A DNA stretch of 64,000 nucleotides from Carex sylvatica (taxonomy: Eukaryota; Streptophyta; Magnoliopsida; Poales; Cyperaceae), in contig CAXKVR010000060.1 in assembly GCA_964058845.1 (NCBI GenBank), positions 1 to 64,000 on the forward strand, read 5' to 3'. A model generated the notes under the pieces. It had not been told where the DNA came from, did not search any database, and was given only the letters and a program-made list of their open reading frames with translations. Shown in pieces: positions 53,968-64,000 of the stretch (the first letter of the stretch is position 1; the number at the start of each line of letters is the position of its first letter). A program made the position numbers and the translations under genes.

Positions 53968-55548
53968 TGTTGGGATAAACTCAACAATACTGCAATGCTT
54001 TGTGCCAGTATGCAAGAGATTGAAGAGAGAAGAATATTTTTCTGAACAGAAACAATGCTTTATTTCCTTTCTCTCTTACTCAGTTACATAGAGTTCTACG
54101 ATATTTATAACAGTACAATAATTATCTAAAATAACTACCTACTAATAACTACCCACTACAAAACATGTGCTAAAAATAATAACCATACAAAAAAATAACT
54201 TGCAACACTCATAGCAGTTTTACATGTCAGAAAACTACTCTCTAACCAACTTAATTTCTGCATATTTTCTAGAATCAATTTCTGAATTAATTTCAACACT
54301 CCCCCTTAATTCAAAATTGGTTATATCAACTATCAAGTTGGATTATGAATTCTTCAAGCTTTTCTCTTGGCAATGCCTTCAGCAAAATGTCAACCTTCTG
54401 TTCTTCAGAACTTGCATGATTGATCTCCACTTTGCTGCTGCCAATTCTTCTTGCAATGCTTGATGCCATGTTTCATTTCCTACTACTGCTTCAAAGATTG
54501 TGGATCTTTGCCTTCCACCTTCTGTATATGCCATGAAAAGCATGGATTGTTCTTTACTTTCTTCTTCACAGCAAGCTTGCTGTTCTTCCCTCTGTTTTCT
54601 GAAACAATCGGCTTGCACACATCCAGATCTGTTCTGCTGGAAGCACTAGACATCTTTTTGTCGTGCTGAAACTCAAACTCGCCAAATCTACAATGGCCAC
54701 ATCCACCTCTGCCTTGAGAGGACTCCCCATTTCTGTAGAACGCCTTTTCATCGTCTTTCTCCTTTGATCTGAACTTTGCTTAATGGGTCTGCAGTGATCC
54801 CATCAGTTCATGAAAGGAATAGGTTGAAACATCCTTTGATTCTTCAACTGTTGCCACCATGTGATCAAATTTTTGTGCTACGCTTCTCAGCACCTTTTCC
54901 ACCATGGTTTGCTCTAAGATGTTGTCTCCATATGCTCGAATTTGGATGACAACGATCATGACTCTTAAAAGAAAAATCTGCATTGATTCTTCTATTTTCA
55001 AATGCAACGTCTCAAAATCTCGGCATAGACCTTGCAGTTTGATGGTCATAACCAGAGAACTTCCCTGAAATGTCATCTTCAAGGTTGTCCTTGCTTCTTT
55101 AGTGGTTGTTGTTGCTGCAATTCTTCAAGGTTGCACACCAATTAACTCTACCATCAATTGCAAGTTGACTCTGCCTTCAATTACTAGCCCACCAAACCAT
55201 CAGCTCTGATACCATTTTGTTGGGATAAACTCAGCCATACTGCACTGCTTTGTGCCAGTATGCAAGAGATTGAAGAGCGAAGAATATTTTTTTGAACATA
55301 AACAATGCTTTATTTCCTTTCTCTCTTACTCAGTTACATAGCGTTCTACGATATTTATAACAGTACAATAATTATCTAAAATAACTACCTACTAATAACT
55401 ACCCACTACAAAACATGTGCTAAAAATAATAACCATACAGAAAAATAACTTGCAACACTCATAGCAGTTTTACACGTCAGAAAACTACTCTCTAACTAAC
55501 TTAATTTATGCATATTTTCTAGAATCAATTTCTAAATTAATTTCAACA
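53968..55548 (-). mobile_element. Small deleted LTR retrotransposon, 1581 bp, with perfect TSD
   Basis: Two 331-bp LTRs (53968-54298 and 55218-55548) share TGTTGGGATAAACTCA starts and AATTTCAACA ends. The 5-bp duplication CTTCG is exact (53963-53967 and 55549-55553). In minus-strand sense, a primer site TGGTATCAGAG follows the 5' LTR, and a polypurine tract AAGGGGGAG directly precedes the 3' LTR. Between them only decayed Copia gag remains. By eye the LTRs differ at about 12 positions with no indels. It would need proteins from a relative to move. Confidence 0.92.
54379..55082 (-). pseudogene. Copia gag remnants in the small LTR element
   Basis: The frame 55082-54780 contains MTFQGSSLVMTIKLQG, KVLRSVAQKFDHMVATVEES and STYSFHELMGSLQTH, clearly parallel to the gag at 52520-51570. 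Below it, frame-shifted pieces correspond to the glycine-rich linker and a knuckle remnant (CFRKQREEQ). No protease, integrase or reverse transcriptase remains. Confidence 0.75.
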
Positions 55549-55820
55549 CTTCGCACCAAAAAGAAGGGTTTCCCACAAGAACCCTAAAATCCTACACGAT
55601 AAATTTGAAACATAATCATAAAGCCATGAAACCAGAATAAATAAATAAATCAATTAACTTCCTGTTAATTGATTTATTATTATTTTTATATAAACTTATT
55701 ATAAATCAATCACCTTTAATAATGGTATCAGTTACTAGCATACTCAAATAAAATTTTAGTGACAAAATTGGTATTGCAAGACTAAAATCAAGCCAATGCG
55801 ACACGGTCATGTATGAATAT

Positions 55821-56325
55821 CAAGCTTCTAAATAGCTAGTTATAGCGGTCCGCTATGCTACATGGTTATGATTTTGCAATTTTTTTTTTCTTTCTTCTGA
55901 AAACATGATTTTGCAATTTTAATAGCCCTTAATGTCTAGATTGATTTTTTTTACTTTATCAAGCTATATTAATACAATGGAATATGTGCGGGCTATACCG
56001 CTATATCAATTAAATTTTGTATCATGCCTTAATATATGGTAGTGGTATATTTTGAATGTAAAATATATCGATTGTTTTTGAATTAGGGATATTTTGAATG
56101 ATAATTTGAACTTTGTATTGGTTTAATATGAATATTATAACTTCTTAATTAATTTGGTATTTTTTTTCTTGATGAGACATTTTTACTATTAATAGAAATA
56201 TAAAATATAACTTTTGAAATAAAAAAGCTCTATTTATAATAGCTTTCGCTATAGCTCCGCTATTCGCTAAAGCTTTTTTTTTTCGTCTTCCCGCTATACC
56301 GCTATAAACGCTATTTAGAACCTTG
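55821..56325. mobile_element. hAT-type MITE (CARGGTT family), 505 bp, perfect TSD
   Basis: The left end CAAGCTTCTAAATAGC pairs with the right end, reverse-complemented, CAAGGTTCTAAATAGC. ATGAATAT flanks both sides exactly (55813-55820 and 56326-56333). The interior repeats GCTATACCGCTAT/AGCGGT motifs. It is a longer relative of the 182-bp copy at 30968 and lies inside the unidentified gene region. Confidence 0.9.
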
Positions 56326-56639
56326 ATGAATATTGATAAAGTGTATTATTGCAACCAATGCAACATTGAAAGCTAATAAGTATAAAAAGGGGGGTAAATT
56401 GCAAATCTGAAAGGCTAAAACTCTGTAATTCGGAAAAGAAACAATTAAGGCAAGCACAATAACTTCAGCTGCAAATCTGAAATTTAATTGAAAATCAAAA
56501 TAAAGAACCAAAAATACAGATCAGTTTAAGATGGATTTCAGTCAAACTTATCAATTCAAATCAGCTCAACTCATGAGAAGTTTGATCTCTATACCGTTAT
56601 AAGGCATTTCAAGGAAAAAAGATACATTGTTCTTACCTG

Positions 56640-57060
56640 GATTTGCTCCAGATGGCATTGGCGAGAGGTGGGCTGATCAGCCTCCGTATCTTTGATTTTA
56701 AGAATCAATTTCGTGCTTCTCTTCAGATCAACCCTTCACGTTTCTTGCTAGGTCTGAATTGCGCCAGAGGAGAGAACTTGCGGCTGAAAGAGAGAAAGTG
56801 GCCGCCAAAATGGAAACCCTAGACTACATGGAAAGAATAGCATAGAGTTTGAGCAGCAGTGTCAAAAAGGAGACGCGTTGATTCTAGTCTAGGTCGGTGC
56901 ATGAAAAGTAGAGAAGAGTCGATGATTAGCGACGTTCTGCGTGGGGAAGGAGAAGAAAAGAGAAAACACGTCTGAATGTGTAGGGGAGAATGAAACAGAT
57001 GCCACTCCGCTGCTCTCCTATTTGGAGAGGAGAGAAGGATCCTGTTATTCAAAATCTAAC
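56640..57060 (-). other. Possible 5' exon of the unidentified gene (minus strand)
   Basis: On the minus strand, a C/T-rich leader-like segment leads to ATGCCATCTGGAGCAAATCC and then G|GTAAGAAC at about 56637, a strong splice donor. This would give a short first coding exon (MPSGANP). It lies upstream, in the same orientation, of the exon at 52981-53250. The link between them is inference. 56975-57095 also contains a small inverted repeat (CTCCGCTGCTCT and its complement). Confidence 0.3.
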
Positions 57061-57338
57061 ATGCTCTCCTGTTAGAAGAGCAGCGGAGTTGTCTCCAAAT
57101 GAAATACATGCTCTGCGCACGAGAACATAAAAAGTTAAAAAAAAAATGTAGCGTGTAGTAATGGTTGAGAGTAACTTTGTATTGAAACGGATAGGTTGTT
57201 TACTAATTTTATGCTTCTACACATAAGATTACATGAAAAAAGTTATGTAAAATCAAACAGTGATCAATGGCTGAAATTGATGGAATGTGAGGTTGAGATC
57301 ATCTCTGGAAATATAGCCTCTTCACCCCTCTAAAATTT
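57061..57338. other. Intergenic DNA
   Basis: Nothing recognisable apart from a short A-run. Confidence 0.3.
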
Positions 57339-57517
57339 GAGTGCGTATCCTCTGAGATATCTCAATTTTTGCGTGACGGACGTGTCCGGTGCCTATTCAG
57401 GGTGATGTAGAGGGTCAGTATTATACTTGCTTTGAGATTCGTGCAGATCATATTTAAACGGTTGGGATTTTCCATAAAGTCATGCAAAGTTTGAGATATC
57501 TCAGAGGATACGAATTC
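57339..57517. mobile_element. Mutator-type MITE, 179 bp, 9-bp TSD
   Basis: Ends GAGTGCGTATCCTCTGAGAT and, reverse-complemented, GAATTCGTATCCTCTGAGAT. CTAAAATTT flanks both sides exactly (57330-57338 and 57518-57526). The GTATCC ends resemble those of the MITE at 28650-28830. No coding content. Confidence 0.88.
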
Positions 57518-57849
57518 CTAAAATTTAAGGTGGTTTTATAGGATTACTGATATGACGATATGCGATGCACTCAAAATGACAAACGTGAAGCCTCGAGGAT
57601 TGTTATTATTTCTCAAGAGCTAAATTAAAATGAAAGGAGCATCTTCACTTCCTTATTGATTAGCATCAAACAAATTTCCAGAACCAACCTTTAATTTAGT
57701 AGCAAAAAATAAAAAAATTTATGACATTAGAGATCACAATTTCAAAATCCAAATAAATATTCTTTATAAATATTAAAATTTGAAAAACTAAATTTTCATT
57801 TTCTTTTAAAGAAAAAAAAATCAAGCAAATGTCACCATCCTACAGCAGA

Positions 57850-59300
57850 GTTATTGAGTGAAATACAAAGCATCTCACTTCTGTCTCCGGGAAGCAACGG
57901 AACATGTGGTTGGTTCATTTACCCACTCTGTACTTTTTTTTCCTTTCGAAAACGACAGACATCCTCTAAAAAACCTAAGAAGCTAACAACATTGACTGCT
58001 ATCTAAGAATCAAGGATTTTCTGTACCCGTACACTAAGATACTTCTATCATGAACCAGTGCAGCTGGCATATACTCTCCAAACTCGAAACCAATTAATAA
58101 TGTCTATCTACAGAAAGAAATCATTTTTATCTTTTTGCCTTTTAATTAACTTTATTAAAAAATTCTCCTAATATACTGCTTCACAAAATTTCTATTAGCA
58201 AGTAATTTTACTTTGCATCTTGATTCTTGAAATATCAGGGCTAATTTTTATATTCTTTTATCTTCTCTTATTATACCTTTTTTTTTATAAAACTATCTTA
58301 TTTTATTTTTAATGTGAGAAAGAAACTTAAAAAAAAAAAAAAAAAAGGCAATTAGTCGTGTTTCATTAATGAAAGTTTGGGTTATCGATCCTAGAACATA
58401 ACCCCTAGACAAAGCATCGCAGCATTAAACCCCTGGTCCCTGGATATATAGTCTTCAGTGCAGTTTACACACATCCTGCTTCATAGACAGAACAAATTAG
58501 TCAAATTATTACCTGTTCAAATCTCAGTGATAACTCATTACATCATCAGTCTATAAAGAACTTGGTCCCTTACTACCTAATTATCCAGTACAATTAATTC
58601 TGTTAATTAACAAAGTCAAATTATCCAAACGTAAAATGAACTATTGTTATTGAATGGTTAATTTCTAAAATTAAATGATCTATCTATCCTAATTCTTGAA
58701 AGATTGTAAAATATATTAAATTGAATATAATTTTCTGACAAAATTTCAACATATTTAGCACATTAAGCTGCTCAGAGGCATGATTTAAATTTTAACTAAT
58801 GAAATTTTGGGGTCAAAACATTGCTGATCTGTATTTTGTAAATCATAAATATTGTTAGTACTTTTATCAAAGTTAGGGTCCACCAGGATCAGTGGATCAG
58901 GACAGATGTTATAGACCTCCATCCGGTACTAGTGTTGATGCTCCAAATTTCAATGATATAGAAAGATGGAGGTCAATAACATTGCTATATATATTATTTG
59001 TAGCCTTAGCACCACTCCTTTTCTAGTGCAGCATATATCCATAATTGTGAAGAAAATATTATCCTATTGTTATGAAAATTATATAAGCATTTTTTTTAAC
59101 TAAAAATAAAACTATATTATCGTTACTTGCAGCTGAAGTAAATTGAGATTGAACTAAAGTTCTCTGTATTAAAGTTTACAGATATGGCTGTTGTGATTGG
59201 GCTTCAATTCTCCCTATTGGACTTGATCTTCACATCCAAATGTTAGCAAGGCCTCGAAAACAATTCTTAACATCAGTTATATGGTTTCGAGGTACCTTAA
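57850..59300 (+). repeat. Orphan NLR-type 5' flank, copy P5b, no NLR downstream
   Basis: AAGGATTTTCTGTACCCGTA and AACCAGTGCAGCTGGCATAT match 28555 and 28590 upstream of NLR3. GGGCTAATTTTTATATTCTTT matches 29075 in two overlapping pieces. CAGATATGGCTGTTGTGATT ... ATGTTAGCAAGGCCTCGA at 59181-59256 matches 20156 upstream of NLR2. Together with P5a, this is a full-length NLR upstream region. Transposon debris follows instead of a receptor, and no NLR frame appears before the window ends. Confidence 0.65.
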
Positions 59301-59969
59301 TTAAGTTCTCTGGTTTCGTTGATTTCTCCTATTATTTTTTCTATTTGGTAGATTTCTACAACTTCTATAATTAATATGGTAAATATAATATATACAGATC
59401 ACCTCATATTATTTTTTCTATATATTATAGTATATCACCCTTGGCAGGATCTTAAGATGTCCCACTACTACAAACATTTTTCCCATCGCCTCTTTACCAT
59501 CGAATGTGCTTCCGCACAGATGGTATACGTGATAAGTGACAGTACTGTAATTACGTTCAACTTTTTACCGTTTGTTCAGCTAAACGGCTGATGGTACTAA
59601 AGGGGTTACTTTTACCATCCGTTGTGTACATGATCCGTTGGTGTCAGATTGATCAACACTGTCTGGTATCTTTACTGAACCGATGTTGTATTTTTCATTA
59701 GCAGCTATGATAATTAAATAATTAGAATATTGGTCATGCATGTACTGATGTACATCAATATATTTAACTGATCTACATCAGCATATTTAACTGATGGTGT
59801 TACTACTACGAAAAACACATTCAATTACTATATATATCCCATTTAATCATTATAATGAAATAATTATTTAATAACATATATAATACCAACTCAATAATAT
59901 CTAATTAAGGATCATTAATCATATCCAATTTGTTAGATTTTTTTAACAGAAATGTTCATAATTAACCAA

Positions 59970-59971
59970 GA

Positions 59972-60007
<36 letters not shown>

Positions 60008-60025
60008 GAGAGAGAGAGAGAGAGC
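59970..60025. repeat. (AC)n-(AG)n microsatellite
   Basis: ACACAC repeats pass through ATAT into AGAGAG directly at the left end of a hairpin MITE. A matching (CT)n-(TA)n tract lies at its right end (60425-60461), so the two tracts are roughly inverted relative to each other. Confidence 0.85.
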
Positions 60026-60424
60026 AAGGCTACGCTACTTCATGAATTAAATGGGATATTTTAATTCGCGCTCATATCTCTAGTTTCGTAAGTCCAAATA
60101 GCCGATCCAAACCATTAGATGTTTAATCTATATTAAAATGTGCTTGGAGACCAAATTTTATATTTTTTGAATTTTTTTTACTATTTAATAAGATGATTTG
60201 AAAATCGTTGTTTTTTAATGGTGTAGAATTTTAATAAAAACAGATATTTTCAAATAATCTTAACAAATAGTAAAAAAATTCTAAAAAATATAAAATTTGA
60301 TCTCGAAGCACATTTTAATATAAATTAAACATCTAATAGTTTAGATCGACTATTTGAACTTTAAAACTAGAGATATGAGCGCGAATTAAAACATCCCGTT
60401 TAATTCGCGAAGTAGCGTAGCCTT
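60026..60424. mobile_element. Hairpin MITE, 399 bp, within microsatellites
   Basis: Ends AAGGCTACGCTACTTCATGA and, reverse-complemented, AAGGCTACGCTACTTCGCGA, with high arm complementarity. The inner arms contain GTGCTTGGAGACCAAATTTT, shared with the MITEs at 7536 and 45230. Length is almost the same as the 7536 copy. The flanking repeats hide any target duplication. Confidence 0.8.
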
Positions 60425-60425
60425 A

Positions 60426-60462
<37 letters not shown>

Positions 60463-60949
60463 AGCTAGCTAGCTTATTAGTTACTAGAGAATACTCATGA
60501 ATGTTTAAATTAAATATATCCAAGGTTGGCAAAATTAAACTTATGAAGTTCATAATAATTAAGTTTTCGTAACTAATTAGAGTAACAGAACTATACATGC
60601 AAGAAAGTTAAATTAAATATATGCATATATTAATTACAAAAACATTCAAATTAATTATACAAGCATCCATACACAAAATATGTTGTTCATCCATACATCC
60701 ATCCAAATTAATATAGCAAGTAAACAACAAATCACAGCCACTACAACAGATTTGACTTTCTGCGACTGGTTTTCCGGTCGCAGAAAGTTCACCCGATTGC
60801 TGATACCCCGGTCGCTAAAGGCATTGTCGCAGACACACGGTGCATATGATATATGGAGAAAAACTTCAGAATGTGAACATTCTTAATCTTGTGAAAGGAG
60901 TGATCCTCTCCACGGTAGGTTTTGCAGTACAATTTCAGTACCAAATTTC

Positions 60950-62295
60950 GAGGATGAGTAAAGAGGTCCAAAGGTTGTTCCATCTCTTCGCCAACACGCA
61001 TGTACACACTGCTCTAAGATTTTGCGAAGTATATCATCAGACAGAACTTATGTAGTCGCTCATTATTGCAAAGAGGAACTAGTGAGAAGATAGCTCTCGA
61101 AGAGGCAGGTGATCGATTACGGTCACATCACACTAAATGAAGGAAGAAGAAGAGTGCTTGAGTGACTTTAATTTTGATTCGACATCCATCTCGATAAAAA
61201 ATTAAGTCTTCTCAAGTAATGCACGGTTTGTGAATTTATATCCAACCATTGCATTTGAGATAGCACGAATATTAAATTACACAATTATAGATCAAACGGT
61301 CAAGTTGTAAACTATAAAATTTCATATACCTTTGGCTGGGTTTCATTTCTTTAATATATATATATATATTTTTTTTTTTAATTAACGCCATCGGCTTCTG
61401 CTTGAACCGATGGTGATATCTTAGTGGTCTTTCTGCTATTTTTTGCATCAAAGCCATTGGCTTGCCAGCGATTAAATGATGGTGATCACTATGTGACATA
61501 ATTTTTGTGTTCATTAATTAATCAGTAATTGAACTGTATGAACTGCAATTTTGATATTTAATATTCGAAGTGTACTCAAAATATTAATTAGTATGCTGTA
61601 ATTCTCAATTTATATTTTCCAATATTAGTATGCTTTAGCGAAAATATTTTCTAACTTTTATAGATATCATATGCATTTTTAATGAAGCTCTGTAAATTAA
61701 GCTTTCAAATATAATGCTCAATTAATAAATGTACTGCTTGAATTATAATAAAACGGGTTGCATATTTTAAAGTCCTTAAACCAACAAAAATTATTGCATC
61801 AAAAACAGTAAATTCTATATGGCATGTACATTAAAGAAAAATAATGTATAACAAATTAATTTATATCCATAGTAGGTTGTTCCACCTCTTAGATAACACG
61901 CACATCCGTACTGTCTCGTCGGTCGTGAGTAGCCCTATGATAATGAGAAATAAATCATTCGATAAATTACTTATGTAATCAAACATCATTGCGTAAGTGC
62001 AAGTAATGACCATAAATGAAGACTAATAACAATGATGAATTTGTAACAATTATTTTTATGTTCAATTATATTTTCTAATCATCCATTATATATATACACA
62101 TAACATACAACAGACACTATAATTAATTAATTAAGGGCATGCATCTATATGATGTATCCATATATGATCCGTTGGGTATTTATATAAAGTAACATAAAAG
62201 TTTAAGTTCAAATTCAGAAGTCAAATCTGAGATAGCACGAATATTAACTAAAATAATTACAGATCGGGCAATCCAGTTGACAACACAAAATTCGC
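60950..62295. repeat. Local direct duplication, copies about 900 bp apart
   Basis: GGTTGTTCCATCTCTTCGCC at 60973 recurs as GGTTGTTCCACCTCTTAGAT at about 61874. GAGATAGCACGAATATTAAA at 61257 recurs as GAGATAGCACGAATATTAAC at 62229. The order is kept, so a segment of about 350 bp was duplicated and has diverged. No coding frame is shared. Confidence 0.6.
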
Positions 62296-62301
62296 AATAC
62301 T

Positions 62302-64000
62302 TGTCACACCCCGAGATCAGGGGCATGACGGTATCGCCATGAATATATAGATCGTATATATTCACCAGGCATTTACGATGAGATAAATGGTGTTTTTATC
62401 CCAAACCGAACACTTAATCAATTTTATTAAATCTGAAATCAGTTTAAAACTGATCCGAAACTTTTCAAAACTTTTATACATGCCTTTGTAAATTCGATTC
62501 GATAAAACCAATAGAACAATGACTTATCATATCAGAAAACCAAATTTATTTTTTTATTTATATCTACCCGTATTAGTCAGAATTATAAATATCAAGTACC
62601 GTGGAGTATAGACCCTCCACGCCGGTCATCCCACCCGTATTCATTTAAACCCCCAAATTCATATCATGTCACAACAAAAACATATATGCAAAAGACCATA
62701 TAACTTTTAAAACATAAACTTTGAAAACATAAAAGCATACATACACATAGCATGGAAAGCATAAAGCAAGCACATAAAATTTTAAAACATAAATCGAAAC
62801 CGTTTAGAAATATTTACGCAAGTCCGGTTAGCTGGATATATATACAACAAAAGTTGATCCAAGTACTAAACAAGTACAACGATCTCAAAACAGGGCATAC
62901 ATATACCTAACACCTCAGCTAGCTCACTGTCTGATCCCGAAAGCCTCTAGTCCTTCTTTCCTGAAATGTTTCACAAGGAAACGGGTGAGAAAAACCTTTT
63001 CGCGGTTTATCTCAGTGCCGAAGCTACTGGATTTATCAGATATTCACGTCAGAATTAAATACGGAACTAAAATCAGAGTTAAAGCATGAATGTAAAGCTT
63101 TGAATCGATAATCAAATGAATCTACATCTTTAAATGCCTTTAAACAGAATCATCAGAAACATATCAGAATATTGGGTCTTAATTAAACTCAGATATCTGG
63201 TAGCACATGCAGATGTTCCACCGAACTGGTCCCAGAACATACCTGCATCTGTAGGGTTACATACACCTACAGATGTCGCTCCCCGTGCAATCAAATCAGA
63301 TCCTCATCTGCAGTGCTTTGGCTTAACCATTTACAAAAGACTGGTTCTTAATCAGACATTACAGTTCCAATCATACAGATATATCCTTTCCAGTATTTAG
63401 TTCCAGAAATCAGAGCAGAAATCAGAATAACAGAATCTTATCTACCACAGTTATAGTCACAGAATAACAGATCCCCATTCCAACCGGTTTGGACTAAGAG
63501 GGGTCGTTCCCCAATGCGCATATGGTTCCCGAAATTGAAATCTAGTGTATACTCTAGATTTCGCAGAACAGAATATCACTTACAGTGATATATATATATA
63601 TAATAGTAGCAATTCACTGTGGTTTCATTCTCTATCAGAATCAGAATAACAGTTCAATCGGTAAACCATACCAGAATGCAGATCAACAGATAAAACAGTT
63701 CAATTAGTTATGCAATGCTCAGATGATGCTTGAAATCAGAAATTCAAAATGCAATTTAAAAACGTCCTATTTCATTCCTAATTGAACCTCAGGAAAAATC
63801 CCGTGAACCCCCGCACCTTTGTACTTTTCGTGTCGCTTACGGTTGGTCTGAACTCCTTTCGGTATTCCGGGATTCACCTGATTGTCCTGCTAAACCTGCA
63901 AATTGAAGAGAAGGAGGTGATCAAGGTGGTAGTGCTTTGCTCCAAACTCGATTTCGCGTACGTCTGATCGATTCGGTGTACTCGGATCTCACTTTTTTTC
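62302..64000. mobile_element. Probable Gypsy-type LTR running off the window
   Basis: The block starts TGTCACACCCCGAGATCAGG, a start phrase I associate with plant Gypsy LTRs. It is compositionally uniform, more GC-rich, and carries repeated ATCAGAA/CAGAATAACAG motifs. The segment AAGGAAACGGGTGAGAAAAAC near 62980 (two overlapping pieces) also has LTR character. No gag or pol frame occurs before 64000 and no second LTR is visible. The assignment is tentative. Confidence 0.4.

Larger units (their letters stand above)
59463..61500. mobile_element. CACTA-like pieces, borders incomplete
   Basis: CACTACTACAAACATTTTTC at 59463 has the form of a CACTA end and is followed by inverted ACCATCG/CGATGGT-like subterminal motifs. 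The same motifs reappear at 61386-61490 (CCATCGGCTT ... AACCGATGGTGA). A second, different CACTA-type end, CACTACAACAGATTTGAC, occurs at about 60737, followed by the palindromic TTTCTGCGACTGGTTTTCCG region. I found no matching right termini or 3-bp duplications, so these are fragments, perhaps nested. Confidence 0.4.

Noticed and set aside
1..64000. tRNA, rRNA or CRISPR-like arrays
   Set aside because: I saw no cloverleaf-type tRNA gene, rRNA segment or regularly spaced repeat array. The only tRNA-related pieces are short LTR primer sites.

Overview
The window is about 64 kb of AT-rich plant nuclear DNA. The evidence is three intact coiled-coil NLR (CNL, RPM1-like) disease-resistance genes, spliceosomal introns, and plant transposon families: CACTA, hAT, Mutator-type MITEs, Copia and probable Gypsy LTR elements, and a LINE remnant. 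All NLRs are CNL type. I cannot name the species; a flowering plant is certain, and a woody dicot or magnoliid would fit but is a guess.

Layout. 0-9.8 kb: two tandem copies of an NLR 5' flank, then NLR1 (4595-7360) with a long intron in its 3' UTR. 9.86-14.5 kb: a complete CACTA element that carries broken exons resembling a small-RNA-degrading 3'-5' exonuclease. 14.8-17.9 kb: two long inverted-repeat (foldback) elements. 19-27.3 kb: NLR unit 2 (22982-25720), whose 5' region holds a second CACTA-like element. 28.1-38.8 kb: NLR unit 3 (33436-36192), with a solo-LTR-like insertion downstream. 38.9-40.5 kb: a LINE remnant and a decayed LRR fragment of a fourth NLR. 40.6-45.2 kb: an inverted-repeat-bounded, Pack-type block carrying pieces of glyoxalase I and of beta-tubulin. 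46.4-59.3 kb: a fifth NLR-type 5' region with no NLR behind it, split by a complete 4.4-kb hAT element, a truncated Copia element, a 1.6-kb deleted LTR element, an unidentified gene fragment and MITEs. 59.4-64 kb: CACTA-like pieces, a long hairpin MITE, a local duplication, and what looks like the start of a Gypsy-type LTR that runs off the window.

How it fits together. The working genes appear to be the three NLRs: intracellular immune receptors with an N-terminal coiled coil, an NB-ARC nucleotide switch and C-terminal LRRs. Their 5' flanks, 3'-UTR introns and 3' flanks are paralogous, so the locus grew by duplication of whole units that included the regulatory DNA. Afterwards it was filled by transposons, several of which can be dated relative to one another because the sister unit preserves the empty site. 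NLR1 and NLR2 share a 5'-UTR intron acceptor followed by two overlapping four-codon upstream ORFs. NLR3 has a different leader and an MHD-to-MHE change in its regulatory motif.

All coordinates and alignments were read by eye. Terminal inverted repeats and target-site duplications were checked base by base, while family names rest on motif recognition without any search.
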